Assembly: GCF_037392515.1 (NCBI RefSeq)
Contig: NC_090288.1
Span: forward strand, 57,459,673 to 57,523,672
Direction of reading: 5' to 3'
Source: Haliotis asinina
Lineage: Eukaryota > Mollusca > Gastropoda > Lepetellida > Haliotidae
DNA: 64,000 nucleotides
Position numbers and translations under genes: made by a program. Positions 24,401 through 33,418 of this stretch are shown here, one piece after another. The notes under the pieces are model-generated. The model ran no database searches and was not told the DNA's origin. It worked only from the letters and a program-made list of their open reading frames with translations. Position 1 is the stretch's first letter. Each line of letters begins with the position of its first letter.

Positions 24401-26111
24401 CGTTTATTCAAATCATCCATAAATGCTGCATATTCAAAGATAAAAACGTCGGTGCAAAATACTTGGTTTCTTGAAATAGCCGAATCACCCAGAGCAATCG
24501 TCAGTACTTCTCAAGTTTGTATGTGCTATGTTCCTCCACCACATGCAATGTCACGGGGACACTGTTCAGAGTCGTCAGTGAGTCAGCTCAGCTCTTGAAC
24601 ACAGGAGTATATAATGCTACGTACAATGTACTCAAATAAGACAGATAAACCATATTGCGTTTGGTTTACCAGCCCAACCGTTCTCCTGGCAGTGGGGTGT
24701 CGGGACATGGCAGTCTTGCACGACAAATAGCCGATGTAACCTGATCGCTCATTGATCAGAGCATTCACTTGTTTCCCCATCACTGTATCCAGGTCGAACC
24801 TTGATTGGATGGCCTCATTGTACTTCTTCGAACTTCCTTATTCTGTAAGAGGCTGTAAACATTGGCGTGTGGCGGAGGATGTGACGTATACAAACCCGTG
24901 AAGTATTGACGACTGGTGTAAGGTTCATCGTACGTTGTCTCTCGAAGATGGCCAGCAAAGCAATGGCACACAAAGGCCCACCTCTGCCAGCTTTCGTATT
25001 TCACTTTATTTGCGAATTGTCAGATGATTTATTAGCATGAACGAGTAATTATATAGGAAACCTTTAACATTTGGCAAGGATACTTATTTAGAAGTGTTTC
25101 TTTTATACTCGGTCTGTGGATAGAATGAACGTTATGGAGTCGCCTTGGAGGCTCACTGATTTGGTTGATGTACGACATTGCATTATGTCCCAGATACGTG
25201 GATAGATTATGTCAGTCAATGAATTGCATTGTCGGTCATGTATAGATCGCCGTCATATAGCTGGAGAATTGCTAATTGTGGCGTTAAATGGCAAGCAAGA
25301 AATTACAGGACACAAATATACTGATCCATGATAGCTTTACCATAATCTTCTGCTCTCAGCATAATATTTTCGTGTTGAAACAATATTACAGATAGTGATG
25401 ATGATTGTTCAGAATAGTAGTTAAAATCATATTTGTTTAATAGTTATGGTAATAACTTGAATATTACAAGTATCTGTGGCATTGGTAACTCAGAGGTACC
25501 ATGGTACACGACAAGTAGGTCAACTGGTAGAAAGATTTGTCTACATACTTGTTATTGCTCACTAAGAAGTATCAATTTTATATTTCAGATATTTACTAGA
25601 CGTCTAGCAGCTGAGTGAACGGGTAGCTTGTTTCTCATGGGTGTATAGGTAGGTACAAGTCGGGTACAATTTTCACACTGGCTGATATGTAGGTTGGTTT
25701 TTTTTCACGGGGGTTTAGGTATGTATAGGCGGGGTTAATGTCTGTGAGAGAATACGGATTGGTAAAGTCGGATACATGTTTCTCGTACTAGATATGTATA
25801 TACATGTCGACAACATGGTTTTCTGATATTTGTGATGGTGAAACCTTGAATTTGAATCCTCTTTCAGAGTTTTACTCACTTAGTAACAGTGACTGTTGCT
25901 CCCGTGTACCTTTGGCCGAGTACCGGGAGGCCTAAGTACAGTTTGAATTGTAGGCTCACGAATTGAGCGAATCACGAATCATGACTGTTAACTTAGACCA
26001 TGCATTTGTGTCTTACATCACCCTGGTTTCTTTTTTGCAGGTAACACCTACGGGCTAGATGTAGATATACAACTAGAAAGCGGACTAGATAGAATATTAT
26101 CATGGACATAG
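1..26111 (+). CDS. PCLO-like: Piccolo/Fife-like presynaptic active-zone scaffold, 3' part of gene
   Basis: Active-zone cytomatrix protein of the Piccolo/Bassoon/Fife/RIM group; in animals these tether synaptic vesicles and calcium channels at neurotransmitter release sites. The 5' end lies outside the window. Coding exons seen: 1-477, 3235-5338, 6414-6535, 9066-9150, 11468-11593, 12644-12752, 13189-13289, 14576-15552, 16124-16162, 16748-16878, 17636-17820, 18442-18623, 19225-19321, 19682-19783, 20372-20387 (microexon) and a last exon from 26041. All have AG/GT borders and compatible phases, giving about 1,620-1,635 residues. Order: Glu/Pro linker, Lys-Glu-Pro repeats, two coiled coils, PDZ, Arg/Ser-rich linker, C2A, basic Ser-rich tail. 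The PDZ ([16 protein letters not shown]) and C2A ([13 protein letters not shown]) sequences recall Piccolo more than RIM. No zinc-finger or C2B exon was found here. The gene family is fairly sure; the exact orthologue (Piccolo versus Fife naming) is not. Confidence 0.87.
310..351 (+). repeat. 9-bp coding tandem repeat (Val-Pro-Glu)n
   Basis: Four to five tandem units of GTACCGGAA, the last with a substitution, encode repeated Val-Pro-Glu in the exon. Slippage-prone; length may vary between individuals. Confidence 0.85.
478..3234 (+). other. PCLO-like: Intron of PCLO-like gene
   Basis: A 2.76-kb intron, donor GTAAAG at 478, acceptor TTCCAG at 3234. AT-rich and without convincing coding signal. 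Around 2850-2892 there are about four short tandem units of tgactttccg type. Nothing else recognised. Confidence 0.7.
3235..5338 (+). CDS. PCLO-like: PCLO-like large exon: KEP repeats and two coiled coils
   Basis: Phase 0 entry, phase 1 exit at GAAG|GTAGGA. It opens with a run of Lys-Lys-Glu-Pro-Lys-Glu-Pro units (3262-3470), then a Pro/Lys-rich stretch, then a strong coiled coil at about 3847-4075 (heptad-like, [20 protein letters not shown]) and a second, more basic one at about 4595-4720. A Tyr/Arg/Asp-rich region with many [12 protein letters not shown]-type serines follows. In Piccolo and Bassoon the matching coiled coils bind other active-zone proteins such as CAST/ELKS; that role is inferred here. 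The frame remains open past the donor to 5361. Confidence 0.87.
3262..3470 (+). repeat. Coding Lys-Glu-Pro tandem repeat
   Basis: About thirteen imperfect 15-18-bp units (ccgaagaaggaacctaaaga type) encode alternating Lys-Glu-Pro and Lys-Lys-Glu-Pro. The strand-complementary frame is also open, which produces a false Phe/Leu-rich reading frame. Confidence 0.9.
5339..6413 (+). other. PCLO-like: Intron of PCLO-like gene
   Basis: 1.07-kb intron ending in TGTCATGCAG. It holds a short GAAT/GAGT simple repeat at about 6208-6262; otherwise nothing recognised. Confidence 0.75.
6414..6535 (+). CDS. PCLO-like: PCLO-like exon
   Basis: 122-nt exon, phase 1 in and 0 out, encoding a mixed-charge segment that begins [13 protein letters not shown] and ends LKQLDRRRK before the donor AAG|GTAAGA. 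It bridges the coiled-coil region and the PDZ domain. Confidence 0.8.
6623..7046. repeat. 53-bp minisatellite, 8 copies
   Basis: Unit starts ctacatgtatatgacc; starts fall at 6623, 6676, 6729, 6782, 6835, 6888, 6941 and 6994, an exact 53-bp period. Two sub-variants alternate (ttgtaccaatacaag versus agtaccaacacaag), suggesting a higher-order expansion. Confidence 0.93.
7810..8886. repeat. 33-bp minisatellite, about 32 copies
   Basis: Unit of the type aatcccatgttcatgataag plus tgatcggtctttg, period 33 bp. As 33 is a multiple of 3, several frames on both strands stay open for hundreds of codons (a 352-codon frame on minus, about 290 on plus), each an 11-residue repeat. It sits wholly inside an intron. 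Confidence 0.92.
9066..9150 (+). CDS. PCLO-like: PCLO-like exon, N-flank of PDZ domain (two possible donors)
   Basis: Enters at phase 0 with [20 protein letters not shown] and leads into the PDZ domain. The donor at 9150 (ACAG|GTAGGA) gives CVTG-NGIGM; a second donor at 9159 (AAAG|GTATGC) keeps the same phase and would add three residues (Arg-Lys-Gly, at the Gly-Asn join). Which is used cannot be told from sequence. Confidence 0.85.
9459..9520 (-). repeat. SINE tail fragment
   Basis: gtgagtgagtgagt followed by a ttttacgccgcactcagcaatattccag-like block, the shared 3' tail seen at about nine other places in this window; the tRNA head is absent. Confidence 0.8.
9600..9735 (-). repeat. tRNA-derived SINE, alternative head
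   Basis: On the minus strand a tRNA-like head has an A-box-like TTGGTGTAATGGATAGAA and a B-box-like GGATCGATCCC, followed by an AT-rich body. It lacks a proper acceptor stem, so it is a SINE and not a tRNA gene. Confidence 0.6.
11468..11593 (+). CDS. PCLO-like: PCLO-like exon, first half of PDZ
   Basis: 126 nt, phase 1 in and out. Encodes the carboxylate-binding loop region [16 protein letters not shown] and the strand [16 protein letters not shown], typical of the Piccolo PDZ. Donor ATAG|GTAGGT. Confidence 0.92.
11790..11930 (+). repeat. SINE, second head type
   Basis: Contains the cactggatcgtctagtc and tatagctaggaaattgcatt blocks, diverged from the better preserved copy at 57290-57436. 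Confidence 0.6.
12368..12475 (-). repeat. SINE fragment
   Basis: gtgagtgagtgaatatggc, then a cagcaatatcac block and an aaatgggcttcacatg block in the usual order, reverse orientation. Confidence 0.75.
12644..12752 (+). CDS. PCLO-like: PCLO-like exon, second half of PDZ
   Basis: 109 nt, phase 1 in, 2 out. Encodes [20 protein letters not shown] and the final helix and strand up to EIEMVVRP, completing the domain. Donor GCC|GTAAGT is strong. Confidence 0.92.
12753..13188 (+). repeat. Intron with degenerate 104-bp tandem repeat
   Basis: From about 12870 to 13170 two to three degenerate units run with starts caccctgtatagagct at 12879 and 12983 (period 104). Acceptor CCCTTCAG at 13188. Confidence 0.7.
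13189..13289 (+). CDS. PCLO-like: PCLO-like exon
   Basis: 101 nt, phase 2 in, 1 out; encodes a basic stretch ([13 protein letters not shown]) and an acidic end (DNLDSEEEQ) between PDZ and the long linker. Donor CAAG|GTACGT. Confidence 0.85.
13290..14575 (+). other. PCLO-like: Intron of PCLO-like gene
   Basis: 1.29 kb, AT-rich; nothing recognised beyond donor and acceptor (GTTTTGCCAG at 14575). Confidence 0.75.
14576..15552 (+). CDS. PCLO-like: PCLO-like exon, Ser/Arg-rich linker between PDZ and C2A
   Basis: 977 nt, phase 1 in, 0 out. Encodes about 326 residues dominated by Ser, Arg, Asp and His with many [10 protein letters not shown] and ERRR motifs, ending in an alternating Lys-Glu tract before the donor GAC|GTAAGT. 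It starts [20 protein letters not shown], a short helix. Disordered linkers of this type separate PDZ and C2A in the family and carry phosphorylation sites; no defined fold is visible. Confidence 0.85.
15553..16123 (+). other. PCLO-like: Intron of PCLO-like gene
   Basis: 571-bp intron; an unrelated 118-codon frame across 15622-15978 has no recognisable product and lies inside it. Confidence 0.75.
16124..16162 (+). CDS. PCLO-like: PCLO-like 39-nt exon
   Basis: Exactly 13 codons ([13 protein letters not shown]), phase 0 both sides, acceptor CTTTCAG and donor CAG|GTAAAA. Its GDIQ continues into LQIS of the next exon, matching the GEIQLQI start of the Piccolo C2A. Being a multiple of three it could be skipped without frame change. 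Confidence 0.85.
16163..16747 (+). other. PCLO-like: Intron of PCLO-like gene
   Basis: 585 bp, AT-rich; nothing recognised. Confidence 0.7.
16748..16878 (+). CDS. PCLO-like: PCLO-like exon, first part of C2A
   Basis: 131 nt, phase 0 in, 2 out. Encodes the C2 beta strands [11 protein letters not shown] and the first calcium loop [20 protein letters not shown], with both loop-1 aspartates present, as in Ca2+-binding C2A domains. Donor CGG|GTAAGA. Confidence 0.93.
16879..17635 (+). other. PCLO-like: Intron with SINE
   Basis: 757 bp. A SINE in reverse orientation spans about 17146-17268. The 17290-17420 part has a degenerate repeat around the word agttgga. Confidence 0.75.
17146..17268 (-). repeat. 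SINE with tail and part of head
   Basis: Reads cgctttgagcaatattctag, a tatcacggcgg block, then the gaactcgggtcttcggcgtg block that matches the reverse of the tRNA-like head. Confidence 0.8.
17636..17820 (+). CDS. PCLO-like: PCLO-like exon, second part of C2A
   Basis: 185 nt, phase 2 in, 1 out. Encodes [20 protein letters not shown] and the third calcium loop [20 protein letters not shown] with all three loop-3 aspartates, so calcium binding looks intact. Donor TCAG|GTCAGT. Confidence 0.93.
17821..18441 (+). other. PCLO-like: Intron of PCLO-like gene
   Basis: 621 bp; nothing recognised. Confidence 0.7.
18442..18623 (+). CDS. PCLO-like: PCLO-like exon, end of C2A and start of tail
   Basis: 182 nt, phase 1 in, 0 out. 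[17 protein letters not shown] is the last C2 strand (Piccolo has LDNTPRWYPLKEQ). A Pro/Ser-rich tail follows. Donor AAG|GTAGGG. Confidence 0.92.
18624..19224 (+). other. PCLO-like: Intron of PCLO-like gene
   Basis: 601 bp; nothing recognised. Confidence 0.7.
19225..19321 (+). CDS. PCLO-like: PCLO-like tail exon
   Basis: 97 nt, phase 0 in, 1 out; encodes [20 protein letters not shown] and an acidic end. No domain. Acceptor TTACTGCAG, donor CAAG|GTGAGA. Confidence 0.75.
19322..19681 (+). other. PCLO-like: Intron of PCLO-like gene
   Basis: 360 bp; nothing recognised. Confidence 0.65.
19682..19783 (+). CDS. PCLO-like: PCLO-like tail exon, basic
   Basis: 102 nt, phase 1 both sides; encodes a Ser/Arg/Lys-rich segment ([20 protein letters not shown]). 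A different frame over this stretch is also open to 19807 but does not fit the incoming phase. Donor AATG|GTAAAC. Confidence 0.7.
19784..20371 (+). other. PCLO-like: Intron with SINE
   Basis: 588 bp. A forward-oriented SINE lies at 20134-20242. Acceptor TATTTTCAG at 20371. Confidence 0.65.
20134..20242 (+). repeat. SINE, forward orientation
   Basis: cgaagacccgggttctatcc (B-box side of the head), the acccatttctggtgtcccc block, the ggaatattgctaaaagc block and cactcactcactg tail in order. Confidence 0.8.
20372..20387 (+). CDS. PCLO-like: Putative 16-nt microexon of PCLO-like gene
   Basis: Sixteen bases (GTGTTCCACATAGGTG) between a good acceptor (TATTTTCAG) and a consensus donor GTAAGT. Phase fits: it adds Gly-Val-Pro-His-Arg and leaves two bases. 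Joined to the exon at 26041 the next codons are Trp and stop, so inclusion would end the protein at once; skipping lets the last exon add 23 residues. Inferred from splice signals only. Confidence 0.5.
22828..22900 (+). ncRNA. Pre-miRNA-like hairpin (candidate)
   Basis: A 73-nt fold with 21-bp arms (CTTTCTAACAGATGAGTTGTT against AACAATTCATCTGTTAGAAAG, one G-U wobble), and an upper part where AGGC-UUUG pairs with CAAA-U-GCCU. Size and shape are those of a pre-miRNA, but the basal stem beyond the arms is weak and a fold-back transposon remnant is an equal alternative. Confidence 0.3.
25136..25300 (+). repeat. Diverged SINE, second head type
   Basis: Shows ggctcactgatttggttgat, gatcgccgtcatatagctgg and a gaattgctaattgtggcgtt tail, matching the layout at 57290-57436. 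Confidence 0.6.
26041..26111 (+). CDS. PCLO-like: Putative terminal coding exon of PCLO-like gene
   Basis: Acceptor with a long pyrimidine tract (GGTTTCTTTTTTGCAG). If joined directly to the exon ending 19783, the frame continues [15 protein letters not shown] and stops at 26111 (TAG). With the microexon it stops at the second codon. No further domain follows. Confidence 0.5.
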
Positions 26112-27665
26112 TTTCAGCAAGTGCCAAATTTATCAATATGTGGGTGTGTGACTTCATTAGTGTTCCTGAGGTCAAGGTCATCAGAAGGTCACGCAAAGTT
26201 GATCATGGTTTTGAGTCCTCAACATCATACCAGTCTCCGATTCGAAATGAGTTGACATGAGTTGACATCTGTCCCGAACGCTTTTCCCGAGATTCCGAGG
26301 TCAAGGTCGACGAGGGTTGAGGGCACACTCAGCAAAGGCCTTTTTGCTCATGATGGAACATTTTATATGGATTTGAGTAGTTTCAGGATTAGGTAGTGCC
26401 GAATGTTCAACGTATTGTGATTTCCATATAACCCACGATGTTATCTCAGTGAATCTTTACGTTTCCATCATTTTGTTTCATGATGAATGTTCAACTTTTA
26501 CTCACTATTTCTCAGTCTAATTCATTTTCAAAGGTGACGTCATAACTCGACATTGTAGTTCCGGTATCATGGGAAGATAACTCCCATCTATGTTGCTTCT
26601 TGTTAAACCGCATGTTTCACATTTGCCATGAAATGTACAGATTGTGATGTTGAAATAGTGTACAGCATTGCTTAAATCCCCGTCTGACAGTGTTTAAAGG
26701 TGTGTACAGTTATAGAACTTGTCGGATTAAATCGAATCTTGTATCTTATAATCGTAATGCTTTGTGATATAGATTTCTGATGTTTCGAGAATAGGAGTCA
26801 ATGTCTACGTAGAATAATAGCCTCTGATCGATTAGCGAAATATTGACACTGAAAACACATAAAGACTTGGGTTTCGTTGGTCGGAATGGCGTCATTGACT
26901 ACATGTCTGCTTACGTAATCTGACATTTACCCTCAAGGTCACACTGAAGATCGTCGCGTGTATCTAAAGTAATGTGATACTTAAGTCATGTCTTCTATAG
27001 TTTGTAAATGTTGACAAAAAACACGCATGTTACTCTATGTACAGCAAGGTCAAGCAAGAGAGTATGCTCTGTCAGGGCCTAATATACCTGCACGGCGGCC
27101 CTGATAAAGATTTATACCTACGTTGCTGTTTGTTTGTATAATAATATTATGCACTATAAACTGACATAGGCAAAAAAGGAAGTGTTGTAAATACGTCACG
27201 AATAATACGCACAGCATGCGCTATATGTTATTGTTAATAACTGTAAATGACCATCTCAATGTAATGCAATGGCGACTGAGATTATTATAATCACATCTGT
27301 AGATTATGTATATGTATAATCTTGTTATCACGTGATATAAATATAGCCTGTATATCACTAACTGTTTAATGTAAATATAAATATAACTGTTTATTATTAA
27401 GAAATTTATCATTTTGTCAAACAGCTTATTCCCTGGCTGTTTGTTACATATTGACATTTAAGTCTAGATACAAATATTTTATCCCGATGAAATCGGAAGA
27501 AAGTGTTTTGACTCAACTACCTTGTTATGTTTTGATTGAGGTCCAAGTAGTGTTAACCCTTAAAAGAGTTTGTTTGCCCATACACGGTGAGCTCTCTCCC
27601 TAAAACCCATCTGGAATTTACCAATTGTAACAACGGGGTAAATAAATATTATCAACCTTTGTGGC
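26112..27665 (+). other. PCLO-like: Probable 3' UTR of PCLO-like gene
   Basis: Non-coding, AT-rich sequence after the putative stop, ending near an AATAAA at 27641-27646. A later AATAAA at 32702 could mark an alternative distal end. Confidence 0.4.
27641..27646 (+). terminator. Candidate polyadenylation signal AATAAA
   Basis: Canonical hexamer followed within 30 bases by TTTGTGG, a plausible GU-rich downstream element. Confidence 0.4.
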
Positions 27666-29749
27666 TTCGATCAGATCATTATTGTTTTTAATTAATGATC
27701 TTTTTGTGTCTTTTGCACGTCAGGTATCACTTAATTTGGTACACATTCTTTCTATCTACGCTCTCACCTAGTTTTGTTGTAACTTACGCGGAATGGGCAC
27801 GCCAGTCTATATTTCACTAAGGCCTTACCACTGTCTCTCCGCTGAAAGCTAGTGAGGTTGTCGGAACCAAACTCTGTACATCAAATTCCTGAACGTAAAT
27901 TCCTAAGCATTCAGAATATCCCGATTTAATACTCATTTCTTTCTGGATAGTAGCGGAAACGGTTTACTTACTGTTTTATGATTGCACGGACAATATTTTA
28001 AATTGGATAAAGAATACAAGGGGCCGCGACAATAGTACAATGCACACCGATTGCGATATAACTTCAAACAGTGCACACCGATTAATCAACGACACTGTTC
28101 GGAATATATCCTACTCGTGGAAAATATAGGATACCTATTTGTTCCTTACGGATATGATTAATATGCCCAATATTTCGTTTCTCTTTAAAATTTCACTTTA
28201 AACCACAATGACATGATTCTTTGACAATACCTCCGCGATGGATATACATGTTGATATATGATATACATTTTGAATCGCGATCAAGGCCTCTTCCTCACCA
28301 CATACATATACTGTTGTAGCGGTAAGCACATTGGTGTCTGTGTTCTCTAACTTCTGTTGATTAGTATATTTTCAAGAATAGTTAATTCAAAACTTTATTT
28401 TCTTTAAATTGATTACTTTCGTTTATATATTTCAATATACCCTGAGAACCCCTCTGTCATTATTTGCTCACAATGTTTTCTCCTTGGCATTTTTAGTTAC
28501 TAGTTTGTTTCGTTAAACCTTCTTCCCGACTAAAAAATATTTGAGTCCTTGTATTTTCGAAATATTTCAAACAAGGAACGGCAAATAATACGGGAATTAT
28601 TTCATACATAGTTGTTGCCTCCCCATAGTTTAACTGACATGCATTCTCTTCACGCGAAACTGTTGCAGACCAACATAGAACGCAACATTATTCATTTTGA
28701 GCCCCTTATTTCCTAACACTGAAGTGTGGTTCTGTTTGACTAAATTGAGGTACAATATACATAACAGTGTGACTAACTGGCATGTACACGTCCATCATGG
28801 ATTCCATGACCGGTCTTCGTGTTGAGTATGAAACATTTCACTATTTATGAGCGATGTTAGGTCCACGCCACCGATTGCATATGTGCATTATTCTCTGACA
28901 AAAGCTCACCCGAGATAATGTTTCCCTGTTTTCCGGCACCTGTGTCCGTTTCTACAAAGTCGTAAATTGGAGAATTGCATCAGTTTGGGATGTTTTTCTC
29001 CCACATTAAGTTGATCAGATATACCTCACCGGCACGTAGTGTACTTCACAGGGAAAGGTACTGTGCACAGTGAATCACTGAGGAACTGCTTTTTATCCTA
29101 CATCTATGTTATTCTACTTTTAGGTCTAAGGTTATTGTTGTATATATTAAAGGGTATTGGTCTAAGTCATGGTTATCCTCAGTTTATGTTTTAGGTTTAA
29201 ATTCAAGGTTTTTATTGGCTTAGTATATCTGTCCATTTTATCAACGATACAGTTGGTATCACTTTAGGTTTGTTTCTAAGATTATAACTATTTTAGGGTG
29301 TTTTAGCTATTTACCCATTAGCTATTGCAAATAGTGCCTCATACTAACAATTATCTTTATTCATTATGATAACGCTTTGTTCACTGTGATGTTAAATGAA
29401 TGACTATCATGCTAGAAATTACTTCCTTAACCACCTGCACAAACTCCTACCGTAACCTCACAACCCCAACACTTACTCCAAGTTCATCACAACCCCGACC
29501 CTCAGTAACAGTTAAACAGGTGATTTATTTGCCCTATTTACCCCGTTAGGGAGAAGCTGGACAGACATCCTTGTCGTCTCAACGTGTTTCCCAGTTGTAT
29601 CACATACGTATTGCATCCCCATGCCAGGAGGCCCTTAATCTGCAATCGTTAAGTGTATAGCACATCACAGCGCTCCTACACCGTAACAAGAACGTTCAGA
29701 TCACCTCTAGACAGTTTCCTTAAGGTATAATCATCACAGTAGACTTCAT

Positions 29750-29960
29750 ATTTATACTATGTACTACAAATGATGTACTGTATACTGCAGGGGAAATACT
29801 GGATACTGCCTATGATATACTGTATACTGCCTACGATATACTGTATACCGCATATAATTTACTGGACACTACATGTTATATACCGTATACTGCATGTAAT
29901 ATAATTTATACTACATGTGTAATACTGTATACTGCATATAATATACATAGAGGATACTGA
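29750..29960. repeat. Degenerate satellite lead-in
   Basis: Diverged copies of a tactgtatactgc-type word (gatatactgtatactgcc and similar), apparently the decayed edge of the array that is better ordered from 30190. Confidence 0.65.
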
Positions 29961-30189
29961 ACGACCTTCCGTGTGATACCATTTTTATTAAACTAGTTAA
30001 TGATTTGGAATCAAACGAGCTTAAGTTTGCAACTACATCTTTCATGAGTTTAATAAAGACGGTATTTCACAGAAGTGAGTTTGGTATTCTGTTTATCATC
30101 TCCAACAGAAATTGATAGAAATTGCTTACAGTTTTACGTCATATTTGAAAACCATCTAACGGTATTACACTGCAGTATCTTTAATGGCC

Positions 30190-31440
30190 GAGTAATAACT
30201 GTGACATAATGTATACTACGTGTGATATACATGTGAAATACAGCATTCTGCACGTGATATACATGTAAAATACCGTATACAGCATGTGACGTACATGTGA
30301 AATACTGTATACTGCATATGATGTACATGTTAAATACTGTGTACTGAATGTGATGTACATGTGAAATACCGTATACTGCATGTGATATACACGTTAAATA
30401 CTGTATACTACATGTGACATACACTTAAAAATATACTGCATGTGACATACATGTGAAATACCGTATACTGCATGTGACATGCACGTTAAATAATGTATAC
30501 TACATGTGACATACACTTTAAAAATATACTGCATGTGACATACATGTGAAGCAATGTATACTGCTTGTAATGTACACGTAAATACTGTATACTGCATGTG
30601 ATATACATTTGAAATACAGTATACTGCAGGTGACATACTGCATGTGATATACATGTGAAATACTGTGTATTGCATGTGATCTACAGCTGAAATATTGTAT
30701 ACTGCTGGTGATATACAGGTGAAATACTGTATAATGCATGTGATGTGAATGGGAAATACTGTATATCGCATGTGATGTACATGTGAAATACTATACACTG
30801 CATGTCACAAACATGTGAAACACTGTATACTGCATGTCACATGCATATGAAATACTTTATACTGCATGTGATGTACATGTGAAATACTACATACTGCGTG
30901 TGACATACAAGTGAAATACTGTATGCTGCATATAGCATACATGTGGAATACTGTACTGCGTGTGACATACTGTATACTGCATGTCACATACATGTGAAAT
31001 ACTGTATACTGCATGTCACATGTGAAATACTGTACTGCGTGTGGCATACATGTGAAATACTGTACACTGCATATAGCATACATGTGAAATACTGTATATT
31101 GCCTTTGACATACTTGTGAAATGCTGTATATTGCTGTTGATATACACGTGAAATGCTGTATACTGCACATGGTGCACATGTGACATGCTGTATACTGCAT
31201 GCGGTGTACATGTGAAATACAGTATACTGCAATATGACTGATACTGATACACTGCATATGGCATACATGTAAAACATTGTATACTGCAGGTGATATACAC
31301 GTGAAATACTGCATGTGATAAACAAGTGAAATACAGTATACCTCACGTGATATGCTCTCTATTGCATGTGATATATTGTATACATCGTAATGTACTGTAT
31401 ACTGCATTGATATACTCTACTGATATACTGTATTGATATA
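30190..31440. repeat. 32-bp satellite array, about 38 copies
   Basis: Unit of the type gtatactgcatgtgatatac plus atgtgaaatact, period about 32 bp. Copies differ by substitutions and small indels. All three frames of one strand yield long Tyr/His/Cys-rich frames with a 32-residue repeat, an artefact of the unit. Confidence 0.9.
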
Positions 31441-32856
31441 CGGTATATTAAGCTGCATGTGCTGTTAGATCGTAGCGATGCGAAAGCTTATGGAACAACC
31501 TACATGTAAGTCCCCGTTTGCAGTTTCACACCTCTCTGATAGACGGATAACAAAATCTCACATGAAGCAAATACTGGGTATGGATGGAAACTATTTTTAA
31601 ACAACTTCTTTAGTTTTCGAGTACTTGCCCTCTTACTTATTTAAAATATGAAGCTGCATATAACAAGACTAATCATCACGTTTTCAACAGTTATCACTCA
31701 AACAAAACTCCGAAACATCTGAAAGGGTGATTCCTGGACGCAAATATATGACCTGCTTTCTACTCCGCGGAAAATATTTGCCACGATAGCGCCACTTGTC
31801 TTGATCGTGCGCCATGCACGTGGCAGTTACGTGCCGTTCCTTGTACTGATAGTCCAATATGTCTGCCTGTCGACACAGCAAAACCTCGTCTATCCGGACA
31901 GTCAGTCCTACGGGTGAAAACTGACGCTTACAGTTACGAATGAACCCTTCCTTACGAATTCATTTATCGGAAGACTTGATAGCTGGGAATCACCCACACA
32001 GATCCATGACGTCCTATGTTATACATGTATATTACTCGGCTTTTAATTAGGACACGGAGATGTTTCATAGTATCTACACCGGGAATATAACAAATATCCC
32101 CTTTAAAAATCAGTAGTATATATATTGATGTACATTGAATGTTCTAGGTCAGCGCTGTTGTCTTTAAAGACTTTATAGCCCCGTTTTGTGATTGGTGCAT
32201 AACGTGACATGACGTAGTATCACGTGCTTTTACATTATCCAATGATAATCAACATCTTTACCATCTCAGGATCCCGACCTGCTCCTAAAAACGCTTGTAA
32301 ACGTTATGTTCTGTTATTGTCGAACCCATTACGCATGTGTACAGCCAGAAGCCGTGTTGCACTTGTTCTTGAAGCAACGTAGGTGACATCATTGTCGCTC
32401 ACTTCAATATTTGAGCCAAAACATTTACCCTAGTCGCGGAAGTGTATGACAGTGGAGAAACCGTAAGACGAGGGAGACAGTGTGTGTTAACTGACGGGTA
32501 GCCAGTCTACTACTACAGAGCGTTGTGTCTTGTTACTTAGTTCCTGGTCTGTTACTGATTGTTTGATAGTACTGTGTATATATGTCAGCACTGTATCATT
32601 CTCTGTACATTGTCCTGTATATAGGCGGTATCATTTGCACATATATTGTGTTTCCACGCGTTGTGACGTCACTGTTACTGCTGAGATTTGATAAAGTTTA
32701 TAATAAAACGTTGAGTTGATTATAGAATCTTTGTGCTTTGTATATCGTGTGGAATGTACAGTTTTACAGTCTTACACGAACACTATGTCTGTGAAAATAA
32801 ATGATTTTCATAGAAACAAGCAATTCTTTTTGAATTTGGAAAGGTGCCCATTGAAG

Positions 32857-32985
32857 TGAGTGAGTATGGTTTTACGCCGCTTTGACCAATATTCCAGCAA
32901 TATCACGGCGGGGGAAGCCCAAAATGGGCATCACACCCGGGTCTTCGGTGTAAAGCGCGAACGCTTCAACCACTAGTCTACCCAG
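32857..32985 (-). repeat. SINE, near complete
   Basis: gtgagtgagtatggttttac, the agcaatatcacggcggggg block, gggcatcacacccgggtctt and the head piece aacgcttcaaccactagtct: the whole layout in reverse. Confidence 0.85.
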
Positions 32986-33418
32986 GGATAATCTACAGCA
33001 CTCTGTATATAGTCTCCCTGGTCTGCCATACCCTGTTAGCGCTATGAGCATTCACCTCGTGAATGGTGTTTATATGTCATTTACACGACTAATTTCACTC
33101 ACTTGCTTCCAATACCTAGGTTCGAATCCCAGGTTTACCACAATAATTGTTCTTGGTTTGTCAGCACTAGTTACATCTAAACAGAAACATGCCGGGCAAT
33201 CCTCCAGGTTCAGTATAACAGACACTGTTTAAGGAGTTAACTTACCAATTTGCATTTGCCATTTTGACAACTTATGTCATGCATTCTTCATTAACTACAA
33301 TATCTTTACATATCCTACTCGCTGTTTGTCATCAAATGACTGACTATCATATAATCATAGTCAGTGTGGTTCTGGCATCAACAGGAACTCTAAAGTCAGT
33401 ACACATACAATATAATTC

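Larger units (their letters stand above)
20388..26040 (+). other. PCLO-like: Long last intron of PCLO-like gene
   Basis: 5.65 kb if the exon at 26041 is real. Contains a pre-miRNA-like hairpin at 22828-22900 and a diverged SINE at about 25136-25300. Pyrimidine-AG sequences at 22043 and 22814 were tested as acceptors; both run into stops soon after. No C2B-like coding sequence was found. Confidence 0.6.
27666..33418. other. Intergenic region
   Basis: 5.7 kb between the PCLO-like gene (plus) and SOUL gene 1 (minus, convergent). It contains a 32-bp satellite with a degenerate lead-in, a SINE, and otherwise AT-rich sequence with no supported gene. The long frames on minus between 30134 and 31407 are products of the satellite. 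Confidence 0.7.

Noticed and set aside
30134-31407. Several long Tyr/His/Cys-rich minus-strand frames
   Set aside because: They are readings of the 32-bp satellite in different frames.
32402-32720. Distal 3' UTR of the PCLO-like gene (AATAAA at 32702)
   Set aside because: A plausible signal, but the 5-kb distance and intervening satellite leave no link to the gene; kept only as a remark.
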